Of a DNA stretch of 64,000 nt, positions 26,126 to 35,665 are shown one piece after another. Position 1 is the first letter of the stretch. Each line of letters opens with the position of its first letter. Location of the stretch: NCBI GenBank assembly GCA_902793335.1, contig CADBCZ010000002.1, forward strand, positions 51,337-115,336. Reading direction: 5' to 3'. The position numbers and the translations under genes were made by a program. The notes under the pieces were generated by a model. That model was given only the letters and a program-made list of their open reading frames with translations, did not search any database and was not told the origin of the DNA. Origin of the DNA: an uncultured Lachnospiraceae bacterium. GTDB taxonomy: Bacteria; Bacillota; Clostridia; Lachnospirales; Lachnospiraceae.

Positions 26126-27319
26126 ATGAAACTAATAGAAAGAACAAAGTATCTTGAACAGCTAAAAAGTGTTCAGGGAGTGCCGGACATAAAGGTTATT
26201 ACCGGAATTCGAAGATGTGGCAAATCAAAGTTGATGGAAGCCTTTATCGAGCATATTAAGAATACAGATGCTAATGCCAATATCATTTATATTGATTTTA
26301 CTGAATTAGATTTTGAAGAATTGAAGGAATACCATGAATTAAATGCTTATGTCAAAAATGCTTATGTAGAATCTAAGAATAATTATCTGTTTATAGATGA
26401 GGTTCAGATGTGTGAAGGCTTTGAAAAAACATTAAATAGTCTTCATGCATCGGAAAAATATGATATTTATGTCACAGGTTCGAATGCATTTTTACTTAGT
26501 AGTGATTTGGCAACATTATTTACAGGAAGAACTTTTAGTATTGAAGTATTTCCCTTCTCGCTTAAAGAGTATATGGAATATTATGAGCTTAAGGATGCTT
26601 ATGAAGCTTATACACAGTATCGTAAAATGGGCGGAATGTCAGGTTCTTATTTATACACAGATGAGAATAGTCGTGCTTCCTATGTTAATGATGTTTTTGA
26701 AACTCTTGTAATTCGAGATATTGTACAAAAGTTCAAAATTCGAAATACGCCACTTATAGAAAAAATAGCAGATTATTTAATGGACAATATTTCGAATGTT
26801 GTTTCTGCAAATAAGATGGCCAATACTTTGGAGTCGAATAAAATTAAAACAAATGACAAGACGGTAGGAACCTATATAGGATATCTATGTAATGCTTTTG
26901 GTTTTTACAGAATTAGAAGATATGATATTCGTGGGAAAAAGTATTTGGCATCAAATGATAAATATTATTTGGCGGATCCTAGTTTTAGAAGTGCAAGAAT
27001 TGGTAATAAGAATCCAGATTATGGAAGAATATCGGAGAATCTGGTTGCGATTGAGTTGCTTAGAAGAGGATACGAAGTATACGCAGGTGTACTGTATAAA
27101 AAAGAGATTGATTTTGTGGCAATAAAGAGAGATGAAAAAATCTATATTCAGGTTTCGGAATACATTGATAATCCGGAAACCTTCGAAAGAGAATATACTC
27201 CATTATTGGCAATAAAAGATGCATATCCCAAAATGATTCTTGCAAGAACACATCAGGAGAATTATCAATATGAGGGAATTCAAATAGTGGATATTGCAAA
27301 TTGGTTGATAAATGAGTAG
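26126..27319 (+). CDS. AAA ATPase with C-terminal DUF4143 domain
   Basis: 397 residues from ATG 26126 (GGAGGTGG upstream). Walker A is TGIRRCGKSK (about 24-33), a Walker B-like strand is NYLFIDEVQMCEGFE (about 89-103), and VTGSNAFLLSSDL is the sensor region. GRTFSIEVFPFSLKEY links to the DUF4143 part, whose C-terminus (GYEVYAGVLYKKEIDFVAI) has a PD-(D/E)XK-like EIDFV strand. These proteins are widespread and often act as stand-alone accessory genes; their function is not settled. Flanked by an att-like scar and an integrase remnant, it is likely cargo. Confidence 0.85.
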   Translation: MKLIERTKYLEQLKSVQGVPDIKVITGIRRCGKSKLMEAFIEHIKNTDANANIIYIDFTELDFEELKEYHELNAYVKNAYVESKNNYLFIDEVQMCEGFEKTLNSLHASEKYDIYVTGSNAFLLSSDLATLFTGRTFSIEVFPFSLKEYMEYYELKDAYEAYTQYRKMGGMSGSYLYTDENSRASYVNDVFETLVIRDIVQKFKIRNTPLIEKIADYLMDNISNVVSANKMANTLESNKIKTNDKTVGTYIGYLCNAFGFYRIRRYDIRGKKYLASNDKYYLADPSFRSARIGNKNPDYGRISENLVAIELLRRGYEVYAGVLYKKEIDFVAIKRDEKIYIQVSEYIDNPETFEREYTPLLAIKDAYPKMILARTHQENYQYEGIQIVDIANWLINE

Positions 27320-27383
27320 TATGGTATAGCTGAGTTGGAGAAGGTATTGTCAAATGAATACCTGAAAAGCGGTAAAACCGCTC

Positions 27384-27542
27384 ACTTCTGATATAGCGGT
27401 AACGCTTAATGTTTATACGCACATCGGATTGGATGATGCAACGGAAGAATTGAGAAAGCTGGAAGAAATGGAAAATGCCCGTAGGGAATTGGAAAAGGGG
27501 CAGGAGAAACCAGTAAGCCAGAAAATGTTTAAAGCAATTTAG
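27384..27542 (+). pseudogene. Tyrosine integrase, C-terminal remnant
   Basis: 53 codons encode TSDIAVTLNVYTHIGLDDAT and the tail ending MFKAI. It aligns closely with the end of the integrase at 7679-8332 and contains the nucleophilic Tyr, but nothing of the other catalytic residues. The join to unrelated sequence is at about 27384. It marks a deleted element between scars 25850 and 31436. Confidence 0.8.
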
Positions 27543-27607
27543 AAAATATCAAATGCAGCCTAAGTCAGAAATGGCTTGAGCGTGTTTGTGGTTATTGGAG
27601 GTAAAAA

Positions 27608-29611
27608 ATGACATCGAAAGAAATAGTAGATGCTGTAACTAGTTATGTTCGTGACGAGAATGCGAAGTATGCCATCTTGATTGATGGAGCATGGGGAAGT
27701 GGAAAAACTTATCTATACGAAAACTATTTGGCGGATGCAATTGATTCAATAGAAGTTGGAAAAAATGAACGGAAGCATAATGTTTACATTTCTCTTTATG
27801 GAATATCTAGTATTGATTCACTTGCTAAACAGTTGATTACCAATTATTTAATATATGTTAAAGGTAACGGGAATAAATTAGTTAAAAAAGGGTTAAAGCC
27901 ACTTGCCGGTATTATAGGTGTAGCTAGTAGTGCATTTTCTTTTTCTATAGGTCCTGTATCAGCAGATTTATCAAATGTATTTGATAAATTAGAGGGGAGT
28001 ATAGATGTCAAAGATATGGTCATTTGCTTTGATGATTTAGAAAGATGTACGATTCCTATTAATGAGTTTTTTGGATTTGTTAATAATTTGATAGAACATT
28101 GTAACTGTAAAGTAATCATCTTAGCAGATGAGAGGAATATTGGAAAAATATATGCAAATACAAATATAGAAGAAAAATATCTTACAGTGCTTTCTGGTGA
28201 TCGTAAAGTTGTTGAGTACATAGGAGATGGGAAAAATAATAGGACACAAAAAACGGGACTGGGGAAAGCCTCAAATGGAGAGATTACAGTAGAAGAAGTA
28301 AAAAAACTAAATGAGATATTATATTCAGAAAATTATTTATATAAAGATATCAAAGAAAAAGTAATTGGTAAAACTATGCTGTATTATCCAGCATTAAAAG
28401 ACGTTATTGAAGAAGTGATAAGTGGAAATGAAAAGAGCAAAGGTATAATTCAAGAAGGTCAATATAAAGATTATTTACTAAAACACATAAATAGTATTGT
28501 AAGTGCATTTACAGAAACAGAGAATCGAAATTTGCGAATTATAAGATCGTGGATCTTTTCTTTTAGAAAAATATATGACGCAACAACGAAATACTATTCT
28601 GATAGTAAATATTATGAAGATATTTTGAACGATTTTCTGCGTTATAGTATATGGGTAGCAGGAGCATTAAAGAAAAATAAAAAGATAACACACAGTGCTA
28701 ATTATGGAAGTCAAGATATGGTTTATTTTGAAGGCCATGAGTATACTCACATTTTTAGATATAGTTTCATTGATGCTTGGATTAATCGTGATGTATGGAA
28801 TGATATGGATTTATCTCAGGCATGTAAGTCGATAATTAAGCGTAGAGAACGAGAAGATGTTGACAATCCACCTAAAGTACATTCGACAGGTAAGGCGTTA
28901 GCTGAATTAAGAGATTGGTATCTTATGGAGGATGCACAAATTATAGAGATACTGGATCATTTAGAAAAAGAAATAGAAGAAAACAAATATGCATATTATG
29001 ACTACTCTAATATTCTTTCTACTTTATTGTATCTTCAAGAAAAAGGGCTCTTTAAAGGAAATATACATCATATCAAAGATGTTATGATTAATTTAATAAA
29101 AAGGGATAATGATATTCAAGAAGAAAATGAATTCCCTAAAGATTTTTCATCTGAAGAAATTAGAAATAAATATAACGAAATATATAAGCCAATTTCAGAG
29201 GAACGAAAAGAACGAAATCGCATACTTAATAAGGAGGATCAAGAAGAGGAAAATATATACAGTAATGCGAATGCATTTTATGAACATTGCTACAAAATGA
29301 AAAACTACTATTGTAGCCATAGATCATTTGTTGAATATTTAGATTTTGAAAAGTTATATATACTAATCAATGAAAGTGACAATGAAGGATTATATACTCT
29401 TCGTCGTGCTTTTAAAGCAATATATTTTATGGGAAATCTTAAGGATTTTTATATTGCAGATATTGAGGGGTTGAAGAAAATTAGAAATGATCTAATGGAT
29501 GAAGCGGTCATAAAACATGGTGGTATTACAAGGAATATTGCGATTGATAGTTTTGCTGATATGATTAAGCAGGATTTAATTCTTTTAGGTGTGGATGAAG
29601 AACAATTTTAA
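27608..29611 (+). CDS. KAP-family P-loop NTPase, 667 aa
   Basis: Walker A is DGAWGSGKTY (about 26-35) and Walker B MVICFDDLERC (about 137-147), the combination seen in KAP NTPases. Between them a hydrophobic stretch (about 95-115, LAGIIGVASSAFSFSIG) may insert into the membrane, as in other KAP proteins. The long C-terminus (170-667) is helical and charged without recognised domains. GGAGG precedes the ATG. A second gene starts 34 bases downstream and is probably its partner. KAP NTPases occur in several defence systems including RADAR, but the adenosine deaminase partner of RADAR is absent here. Confidence 0.85.
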   Translation: MTSKEIVDAVTSYVRDENAKYAILIDGAWGSGKTYLYENYLADAIDSIEVGKNERKHNVYISLYGISSIDSLAKQLITNYLIYVKGNGNKLVKKGLKPLAGIIGVASSAFSFSIGPVSADLSNVFDKLEGSIDVKDMVICFDDLERCTIPINEFFGFVNNLIEHCNCKVIILADERNIGKIYANTNIEEKYLTVLSGDRKVVEYIGDGKNNRTQKTGLGKASNGEITVEEVKKLNEILYSENYLYKDIKEKVIGKTMLYYPALKDVIEEVISGNEKSKGIIQEGQYKDYLLKHINSIVSAFTETENRNLRIIRSWIFSFRKIYDATTKYYSDSKYYEDILNDFLRYSIWVAGALKKNKKITHSANYGSQDMVYFEGHEYTHIFRYSFIDAWINRDVWNDMDLSQACKSIIKRREREDVDNPPKVHSTGKALAELRDWYLMEDAQIIEILDHLEKEIEENKYAYYDYSNILSTLLYLQEKGLFKGNIHHIKDVMINLIKRDNDIQEENEFPKDFSSEEIRNKYNEIYKPISEERKERNRILNKEDQEEENIYSNANAFYEHCYKMKNYYCSHRSFVEYLDFEKLYILINESDNEGLYTLRRAFKAIYFMGNLKDFYIADIEGLKKIRNDLMDEAVIKHGGITRNIAIDSFADMIKQDLILLGVDEEQF

Positions 29612-29645
29612 GCATTAAAAAGAAATAGTTTTGATTTGAAATAAT

Positions 29646-31259
29646 TTGGAGGTGTTACTTATAGATACGAAGGAAATTTCAGAAAAACCTGAAGGTTGGC
29701 CTAAGAATCGCAGGGAATGGAAACTAGATGTATTATGTGAAAGAATGGAAGAATTTAAGAATAATCCAACACATAAAAATAGAGAGATTTTAATAGCATT
29801 AGCCAGTGAACATGATATGAATGAAACTTCTGGATATGGACTGGTTCGTATAACAGAATATGAAGTAGGACTAATTAATTATTTATATTTAGTTAGTACA
29901 GCATATCAGATTAATTCAGTTAAAGTGTATTTATATGATCTAATTTCTGAGGCGACATATATTCATAAGTGGATGTTTAATATGAATCCGGTTTTAGGAA
30001 AGGATGGAAATGAGGATCAATTTGTAGAAGCATATAATGGATTGGACTTGCCACTTAAACTTTATTATTTGGCATATCAAAAATTTATAGTAGAAAAAAA
30101 TGACGATTTTGCTACACAATTAATTACTGTCATCCGTGAAGTGTTGATAGTCGATGAGGATGATGAATTTATAGATTCAATTACGCACGCATTTGTTTCT
30201 ATGATGAATGATCTTAGCTATATGAGAGGAAGTAAAAAGCAATCAATCTGGAAGTTTTCAAGAGAAGAATTGTCTCTGTTATTTGAACTAGAAGCGGAAT
30301 TGCTTAAGAGAAATAATGAATCACCTATAGAGCGCCCGACAAAAGGTGTGTTGATGACACAAATAAGTAATTTTATTTTGAAGTCTAGAAATGGGTACAA
30401 TGAAGATTATATTTGCAAATATCTTCCAATTGAAGTTGCAAGAGAAAGTGTAAAAAATCACCAGATTTGGATGAAGAAAACTACGTTGTTAAATGACGAA
30501 CGTGAACAAAGGGTTATACCAGAATTGTTTGATGATAAATCTTGGATTACATATAAATGGGTTGATGATATTGATTTTACGGCTACAAGAATTTATTACG
30601 TTTCATCATTTAGTAAAAGTGTTAATAATTCGGACATGCAGGATGGATATGGACAGTGCCTATATGGTTATAAGAATGATAGAATATCTGAACTAATAGC
30701 GCCTATTGGAATATGGCATTTGAAGAAAAGGGATGGCATAGAAAATGATATGCCGGATAAAATGGAACGTCCATTTATATCACAAACATTAGCGTTTGAT
30801 GTTATATATGATGTTGAGGAAGCCAAACGGGAGTTGACGTATTTGTTTGGAATTATTGATATGTTTAATATGAGCAATGCAGATAAAAAGAACTTCTTAG
30901 AAGAGATAATGCAATATTGGATTTTGTCAGTAAAGGATGCTAAATGGTCTGGAGAACGAGAAAGAAGATATGTGATTTTTATATATGATAATTATGATTA
31001 CAGAGAAACAGAAATTGATGATACATTTCTAAAAGTGAAAACATCAATTTTTCTTACTCCTGATTTTATCATAGGGAAAAATCCTAGTAGATATGAGATC
31101 CTTTATCAACTAAATGCAAAAAGACATGCACTATATTCAAGAGAATACATGTTATGCAAAAATTGTTTGCTTCAAGATTATGATCAGGCCAGAAAAATGC
31201 CTGAGAAATGTCCGGTTTGTGGTTCGAAAAACGTAGAGCTTATAATTGAAGATGAATAG
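29646..31259 (+). CDS. Unknown protein with C-terminal zinc ribbon, partner of the KAP NTPase
   Basis: About 530 residues, family not recognised. The body is acidic and helical. The C-terminus has two Cys pairs, CKNC and CPVC, about 17 residues apart, forming a zinc ribbon. The start is unclear: TTG 29646 lies in the ribosome site itself; GGAGGTG (29648-29654) is followed six bases later by in-frame ATA 29661, where an ATG would be expected; the first in-frame ATG is at 29745. Either TTG or ATA is used, or a start mutation has lowered expression. It lies 34 bases after the KAP gene on the same strand. Confidence 0.7.
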   Translation: MEVLLIDTKEISEKPEGWPKNRREWKLDVLCERMEEFKNNPTHKNREILIALASEHDMNETSGYGLVRITEYEVGLINYLYLVSTAYQINSVKVYLYDLISEATYIHKWMFNMNPVLGKDGNEDQFVEAYNGLDLPLKLYYLAYQKFIVEKNDDFATQLITVIREVLIVDEDDEFIDSITHAFVSMMNDLSYMRGSKKQSIWKFSREELSLLFELEAELLKRNNESPIERPTKGVLMTQISNFILKSRNGYNEDYICKYLPIEVARESVKNHQIWMKKTTLLNDEREQRVIPELFDDKSWITYKWVDDIDFTATRIYYVSSFSKSVNNSDMQDGYGQCLYGYKNDRISELIAPIGIWHLKKRDGIENDMPDKMERPFISQTLAFDVIYDVEEAKRELTYLFGIIDMFNMSNADKKNFLEEIMQYWILSVKDAKWSGERERRYVIFIYDNYDYRETEIDDTFLKVKTSIFLTPDFIIGKNPSRYEILYQLNAKRHALYSREYMLCKNCLLQDYDQARKMPEKCPVCGSKNVELIIEDE

Positions 31260-31435
31260 TAATTAGAGAGCATTTCTACTACGTTTTTACTACGATTGAT
31301 GTCTGTGTATTGCATAATTTTGCTACAATTTGCATTTTTACATACATATTCATTGAAAGCTGTAAATGCCCCGGAGATTTTGCAAAACCTAGTAAAACTA
31401 CGCGGTATTTATCAAAATATGAAGGAGAAATTTAC

Positions 31436-31486
31436 ATGATAAAAGTCTTATTCGTCTGCCATGGCAATATATGCAGATCGATTTGA
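31436..31486 (+). repeat. att-like scar 4: longest truncated LMW-PTP 5' end
   Basis: GAAGGAG precedes ATG 31436. The frame reads MIKVLFVCHGNICRS, the complete phosphatase P-loop C-x5-R-S, then Ile and a stop. It matches the intact gene further than the other scars, so the crossover region extends at least through this point in some events. The sequence to its left (31260-31435) has TTTACTACG motifs, no gene, and similarity to the stretch before 9921. Confidence 0.75.
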
Positions 31487-31492
31487 AAATTA

Positions 31493-31596
31493 TGTATTTT
31501 CAAGGGTTTTACGACATGATAAAGTGACTTATACCCCCATTGTACCTCTATTTTTATTTTTAAATGTATTTATTAACCAAACTGTTCTCGATAAAA
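31493..31596 (+). repeat. Left-end repeat of class B elements, copy 1
   Basis: About 104 bases (TGTATTTTCAAGG through CTGTTCTCGATAAAA) recur at 34578-34684 with scattered differences, each time just after an att-like scar. The two elements therefore share a left end. Confidence 0.8.
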
Positions 31597-31723
31597 TGAA
31601 TGATATTTGTCACGTCTAAAAATGTTTTGAAAACTATCTGAAGACAGAGTAATAACATAAAATATTGAATAATAACAAATGATATGTTATTATATATAAA
31701 AATATGTTACAAGGAGACGCGAT

Positions 31724-32674
31724 ATGAATAAACAGTTAGAGCAATATTTTGATTGTAAAGTTAAAATTGCAGAATACAAAAATAAATTACCACTGCCAAT
31801 TTTTATGACTGTGCGTGATATTACAATGGTTGAAATATATGGCGTTAACTTTGCTATTGTTGATGTTATGAAAGAGACGGAATTAAGTATTGCTGCGATG
31901 AAAAAGCAGAAGGCAAAATATGAGGAAGCATTACAGTGTCCTATAGCATATCGGGTGTCGTTAAACAGTGTGTCTATGAGAAATGCAATGGTGAAAAACG
32001 GAGTTCCATTTGTGGACTTACCGGGAAATGTTTTTTTGCCATTTATGGGGATAATATTGCTGGATGTCTATAAAAAACAGCTTATCAAAGCGGACAAAAT
32101 GATGCCCGCAACGCAGATGGTGTTCCTTGAATTGTTGTATATGAATGATGAGGAATCTATATTGAAAAGCGAGGCCGCAAACAAGCTCAATTTAACAAAA
32201 ACCTCTATTACAAGAGCAACAGCTCAATTAGAGAAAATGGGACTTATCAGGCAGATGAAATCCGGAACAGAGATTTCTATTATGAGGAATTACTCGCGCA
32301 AAGAGTATTATGAAAATGCAAAAGCATATTTGATTAATCCCGTTCAAAAAGAACTTACAATTCTGCGAAATGAAGCGTCTTTTGAATCATTTACTGCAGG
32401 TGAAACTGCTCTTAGTTATAAGTCAGAATTGAATCCACCCAGAATTGAGGAATGTGCTATCTACAAGGGTGAGGAAGTTGTTGATCATTTAGAAATTGTT
32501 GATGCAAGATCAGAAGACCCGGACGATTGTTTGAAGCTACAATTATGGAAATACAATCCTTCTTATTTTGCAAGAGAAGGCTGTGTTGACCCTGTTTCGT
32601 TGGCATGTACATTTAAAGGTAATGAAGACGAAAGAATAGAAATGAGTATTGAGCAACTGTTGGAGAAAATATAA
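31724..32674 (+). CDS. AbiEi-like winged-helix antitoxin/regulator
   Basis: 316 residues. A central winged helix-turn-helix (ILKSEAANKLNLTKTSITRA then TAQLEKMGLIRQ, about 147-180) resembles MarR/AbiEi regulators. The C-terminal part has YKSELNPPRIEECAIYKGEE, as in the AbiEi-like proteins that pair with a nucleotidyltransferase. The next gene begins right after its stop and is a broken nucleotidyltransferase. ACAAGGAG precedes the ATG. In AbiE systems this protein neutralises the toxin by repressing or modifying it. It appears intact while its partner is not. Confidence 0.75.
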   Translation: MNKQLEQYFDCKVKIAEYKNKLPLPIFMTVRDITMVEIYGVNFAIVDVMKETELSIAAMKKQKAKYEEALQCPIAYRVSLNSVSMRNAMVKNGVPFVDLPGNVFLPFMGIILLDVYKKQLIKADKMMPATQMVFLELLYMNDEESILKSEAANKLNLTKTSITRATAQLEKMGLIRQMKSGTEISIMRNYSRKEYYENAKAYLINPVQKELTILRNEASFESFTAGETALSYKSELNPPRIEECAIYKGEEVVDHLEIVDARSEDPDDCLKLQLWKYNPSYFAREGCVDPVSLACTFKGNEDERIEMSIEQLLEKI

Positions 32675-33427
32675 ATGGTACTGGGATTAGATTCATTTAG
32701 AGAAAAGTTTAAGGATTATGCAGATTATTATACTATTATCGGCGGGACTGCCTGTGATATTTTGCTTGCAGAAGCGGATCTGCCATTTCGGGCAACAAAA
32801 GATATTGATATGATTTTAATTATGGAAGATAACTTTCCGGAATTTGCTGCTATATTTTAGGAATATATAAAAGAAGGCGGATATAAGTGTGGATGGAAGA
32901 ATGAAGAAGATATGCGTTTTTATCGTTTCACAGAGGGCAAAATTGGTTATCCTACTATGATTGAGTTGTTTTCAAGAAAGCCGGGTTATCATCTTGAAAT
33001 AGAAGAGGGAATCATTCCGATTCATATAGATGATGATGTTTCCAGTTTATCTGCGATTCTTCTGAATGATGACTTCTACAATTTTATGATGTCAGGACGC
33101 AGAGTGATTGATGGTATTGGAGTTCTGGGTGCATAGTATCTGATTCCGTTCAAAATGTATGCGTGGATCAACCTACTGGACAGAAAAAGAGCCGGTGAAC
33201 ATGTCAATGACAAGGATTTAAAGAAGCATAAATATGATGTATTCCGATTGTTACAGATTGTTACGGCGGGAACAAAAGTTGAATCAGAGGGATTGGTGAT
33301 AGAAAGTATTCAAAGATATATTGAAGAAATCAGTGTCTTAGATGAATCAGAAGTAAGGCTTATACAGATGGGAATGCCGTTTGATAGAGATAAGGGCGTG
33401 GAGTTACTAAAAGAGATTTATTTGTAA
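32675..33427 (+). pseudogene. AbiEii-like nucleotidyltransferase with two in-frame TAG codons
   Basis: One continuous frame of 251 codons is split by TAG at 32858-32860 and TAG at 33134-33136. The nucleotidyltransferase motif is present: TIIGGTACDIL supplies the G-G-S/T-like loop, and RATKDIDMILIM the Asp pair. Protein-like sequence continues after each stop (EYIKEGGYKCGW; YLIPFKMYAW), and no frameshift is needed. By family feel the first TAG replaces Trp and the second Glu, pointing to two separate nonsense mutations. It starts one base after the regulator stop. Confidence 0.8.
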
Positions 33428-33544
33428 GCAACTATGGTCTGGAATTTGATGTAATTTTGAATTGTTTGGAAAAACTACAAGAAGAGATTCATAAGCTTTG
33501 AATATATTGCCGTTCAAGAAAAGGTCAATTGAGGTGCTGTAGCT

Positions 33545-34153
33545 ATGGCAAATGCTTCTTTATATAAAATAGTTTCATTTTTTTCAGAAATTTCTTCAGT
33601 AAAGAGGTAAATGACCCTTTTATTAAAGATATTCTTGAAGAAAGTTTGGACATACATGAATGGAGACAAGGAAATCTAGATGTTTTTGAACCAGATTACT
33701 TTGTTGATAATATTCCTTTCGAATTTACTTTGGCTTCTGATAGTAAAAAGAAAACTAATTTTATTCAGAAAATGATGAAAGGAACATATGAGTCGGTAAA
33801 TATTGAATCGGATGTATTTGCATACATTGAGGAGAGAATAGCGGATAAAGCAACTAGAAAATACTCTGTAGGGGGGAGTTTGTCTTTGTGTATTGTGTTT
33901 GTTAGATTTGTTTAATTGGGTGTCTGACGAGTATGGTTCAGTTTTTCATGTATTAACAGACTATCCTAGAAAACAATTCTTTGAAATGATTAAGCGTAAA
34001 TACATAAATACTGGAATTTTTAATAATATTTATATAGCTATTCCAGATATGTGTGGTAAATGGTGGACGTTTGATGTGCTTATGGATATCAAAGTTCCGA
34101 TTGTAATTACTCCAGAACAAATGAAGAGTGGTAAATACCCGTTTATAATTTAA
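33545..34153 (+). pseudogene. Unknown gene broken by two homopolymer frameshifts
   Basis: ATG 33545 with GAGGTG upstream starts MANASLYKIVSFF. The frame then shifts at a T7 run (about 33580) into VNDPFIKDILEESLDIHEWR, and again at a G6 run (33871-33876) into LCLLDLFNWVSDEYGS, ending at TAA 34151. Joined, it would encode about 200 residues. The family is not recognised. It is class B element cargo in decay. The gap 33428-33544 holds nothing clear. Confidence 0.6.
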
Positions 34154-34492
34154 AAGCAGATATATGATGAATATATTAAGTAATGGATAAGATACTATGT
34201 ACACATGTGATAATTAAGAAGGTTTGAGGTGTAGTATATGTGCATATTATGCGTTATATGATTTGCAGAAGATGGTGGATAAGGCAAACAACATTATGAT
34301 GAGAAATGAAAAGACGAATTGTGTAAATGCTGATTATGGTATACAGCTATGGAAACGCTATTCTTTAAGTGTGCTGGAAGCTTTATCCCCCCTGTTTGTA
34401 CCCCTATTCTTTCAAAAATATACGATTTTTTGAGATGTTATACGATGATGCGTGATTTTGATAATAAGTCTCAAAGCCAGTTATATCAAGGT
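34154..34492. other. Gene-poor right end of a class B element
   Basis: Only a weak TTG-initiated frame (34224-34433) is present, which I do not accept. At 34385-34420 there is a degenerate copy of the TTATACCCCC...CTATTTTT segment of the class B left-end repeat. Confidence 0.4.
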
Positions 34493-34572
34493 TTGAGACG
34501 ATATGAGAGGTTATAAGGATTATGATAAAAGTACTGTTCGTCTGCCACGGCAAAAACTGTGCTTTTGATTGA
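34493..34572 (+). repeat. att-like scar 5 with class B right end
   Basis: TTGAGACGATATGAGAGG (34493-34510) and TTATAAG lead to ATG 34522 and MIKVLFVCHGK, then NCAFD and a stop. From 34493 to 34553 it is almost identical to 36290-36350 before and into the intact phosphatase gene, with about four differences. Confidence 0.8.
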
Positions 34573-34577
34573 AACAC

Positions 34578-34684
34578 TGTATTTTCAAGGCTTTTGCGAC
34601 ATGGCAAAGTGACTTATACCCCTGTTCTACCCCCTATTTTTGTTTTTAAATGTATTTATTAACCGGACTGTTCTCGATAAAAAA
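34578..34684 (+). repeat. Left-end repeat of class B elements, copy 2
   Basis: This is the counterpart of 31493-31596, located at the same distance after an att-like scar. It marks the left end of the element that carries the DUF3800 gene. Confidence 0.8.
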
Positions 34685-34714
34685 GTATGATTGATTTAAT
34701 TGAAAAACAAAAAA

Positions 34715-34740
34715 TCGCACCTGCTAAACTGCAAGTGCGA
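34715..34740 (-). terminator. Terminator of the DUF3800 gene
   Basis: TCGCACCTGC and GCAAGTGCGA form a 10-bp stem with one mismatch. On the minus strand it is followed by GATTTTTTG. The stretch to 34840 adds a second imperfect inverted repeat (TAATATTAC/GTAATATTA at 34750-34810). Confidence 0.7.
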
Positions 34741-34840
34741 CACTTTTGTTAATATTACGAGTCCTACGCAGCTCCAGGACGGAACAACATATGACTCTAG
34801 TAATATTATACACCATATTTGTATGAAGTCAAACAAAAAA

Positions 34841-35665
34841 TTATTCAGATAAATCATTAAAAAAATCTTCACTTAAAAGGTTTTCATCATCATTATCAGA
34901 AGTAGTAAATTTCTCGCTTACAGGATAGGAGAAGTTTTTGCCCATTTTCTGAAAGCCATATTCCAGATAATGTGATTTGGGGATGAAGTTATTTTCTGTA
35001 AGATTATGTAGTTTGGTGAAAAGCGATACAATCCATTCCTGAAATTCTGTTTCCGGTTCTTTTTGGTCAAGCTCATTTTCGTAATAATGCCTCACGATAC
35101 CAGCAAATATATCGGCGAATTGCACTGCAGGAGTTACAGCAGAGCTGACAAACAAAGGCATTTCTAATATGTGATGGAAAGAACGCCCAAACTTCGTTTT
35201 GAACAGAAAACCTATAATTGCCTCAGCAATTTTTCGGTCAGCATCCTCATGTACCTCATCAAATATCATCATTGCTTTGCCATAGTGATGATGATTACAG
35301 TAAAACTCAACTTTTTTTTAAAGAAGGTAATACTGCTTCGGAAGATGATGTTCTGGAACAATAATTGGTTCATCTGGCTTGTCCATAATTACGGCAAAAA
35401 TAGCAGCGTCATAAGAGGCAATAATGTCTACCATGCCTTCAACATATGCTTTATTATTTGTACGATTCTTGGTAATGGTCGCTTCACGAATAAGTTTTGT
35501 AGACTTTATTTCGTCCTGTTTTCCATAAATAGAATCTTTTAATTTGTATATTTGATTTGTGATCGGTTTAATATCATTCTCATGGATACAGACACCAAGC
35601 AGGATAGGATTCTTGGTTGAATCTGTAGGGCGAGGGTATCCACTTTCATCTATAAATGTAAGCAT
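34841..35665 (-). pseudogene. DUF3800 protein interrupted by an in-frame TAA
   Basis: The full frame is 275 codons. The N-terminus MLTFIDESGYPR is the DUF3800 hallmark (a possible acidic catalytic pair). Downstream MMIFDEVHEDADR and FADIFAGIVRHYYENE are the other conserved blocks. A TAA at 35318-35320 follows LPKQYYLL, and the same frame continues KKVEFYCNHHHYGKAMMIF, so this is a nonsense change and not a frameshift. DUF3800 genes occur in defence islands and may be RNase H-like; the activity is unproven. It is the only gene of the last class B element. Confidence 0.8.

Noticed and set aside
27608-31259. RADAR defence system
   Set aside because: The NTPase is KAP-like, but its neighbour has no adenosine deaminase motifs.
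32675-33427. Amber codon reassignment or suppression to explain the in-frame TAG codons
   Set aside because: Many intact genes in the window end with TAG (for example at 1729, 18755, 24528 and 31259), another broken gene has TAA, and the residues expected at the TAG sites differ from each other.
34224-34433. 69-codon TTG-initiated frame
   Set aside because: It has no ribosome site, its 3' half overlaps a degenerate element-end repeat, and its composition is not protein-like.
34841-35665. Programmed frameshift at the A8 run in the DUF3800 gene
   Set aside because: The two open parts are in the same frame (their ends differ by a multiple of three), so the break is a TAA codon and not a frame change.
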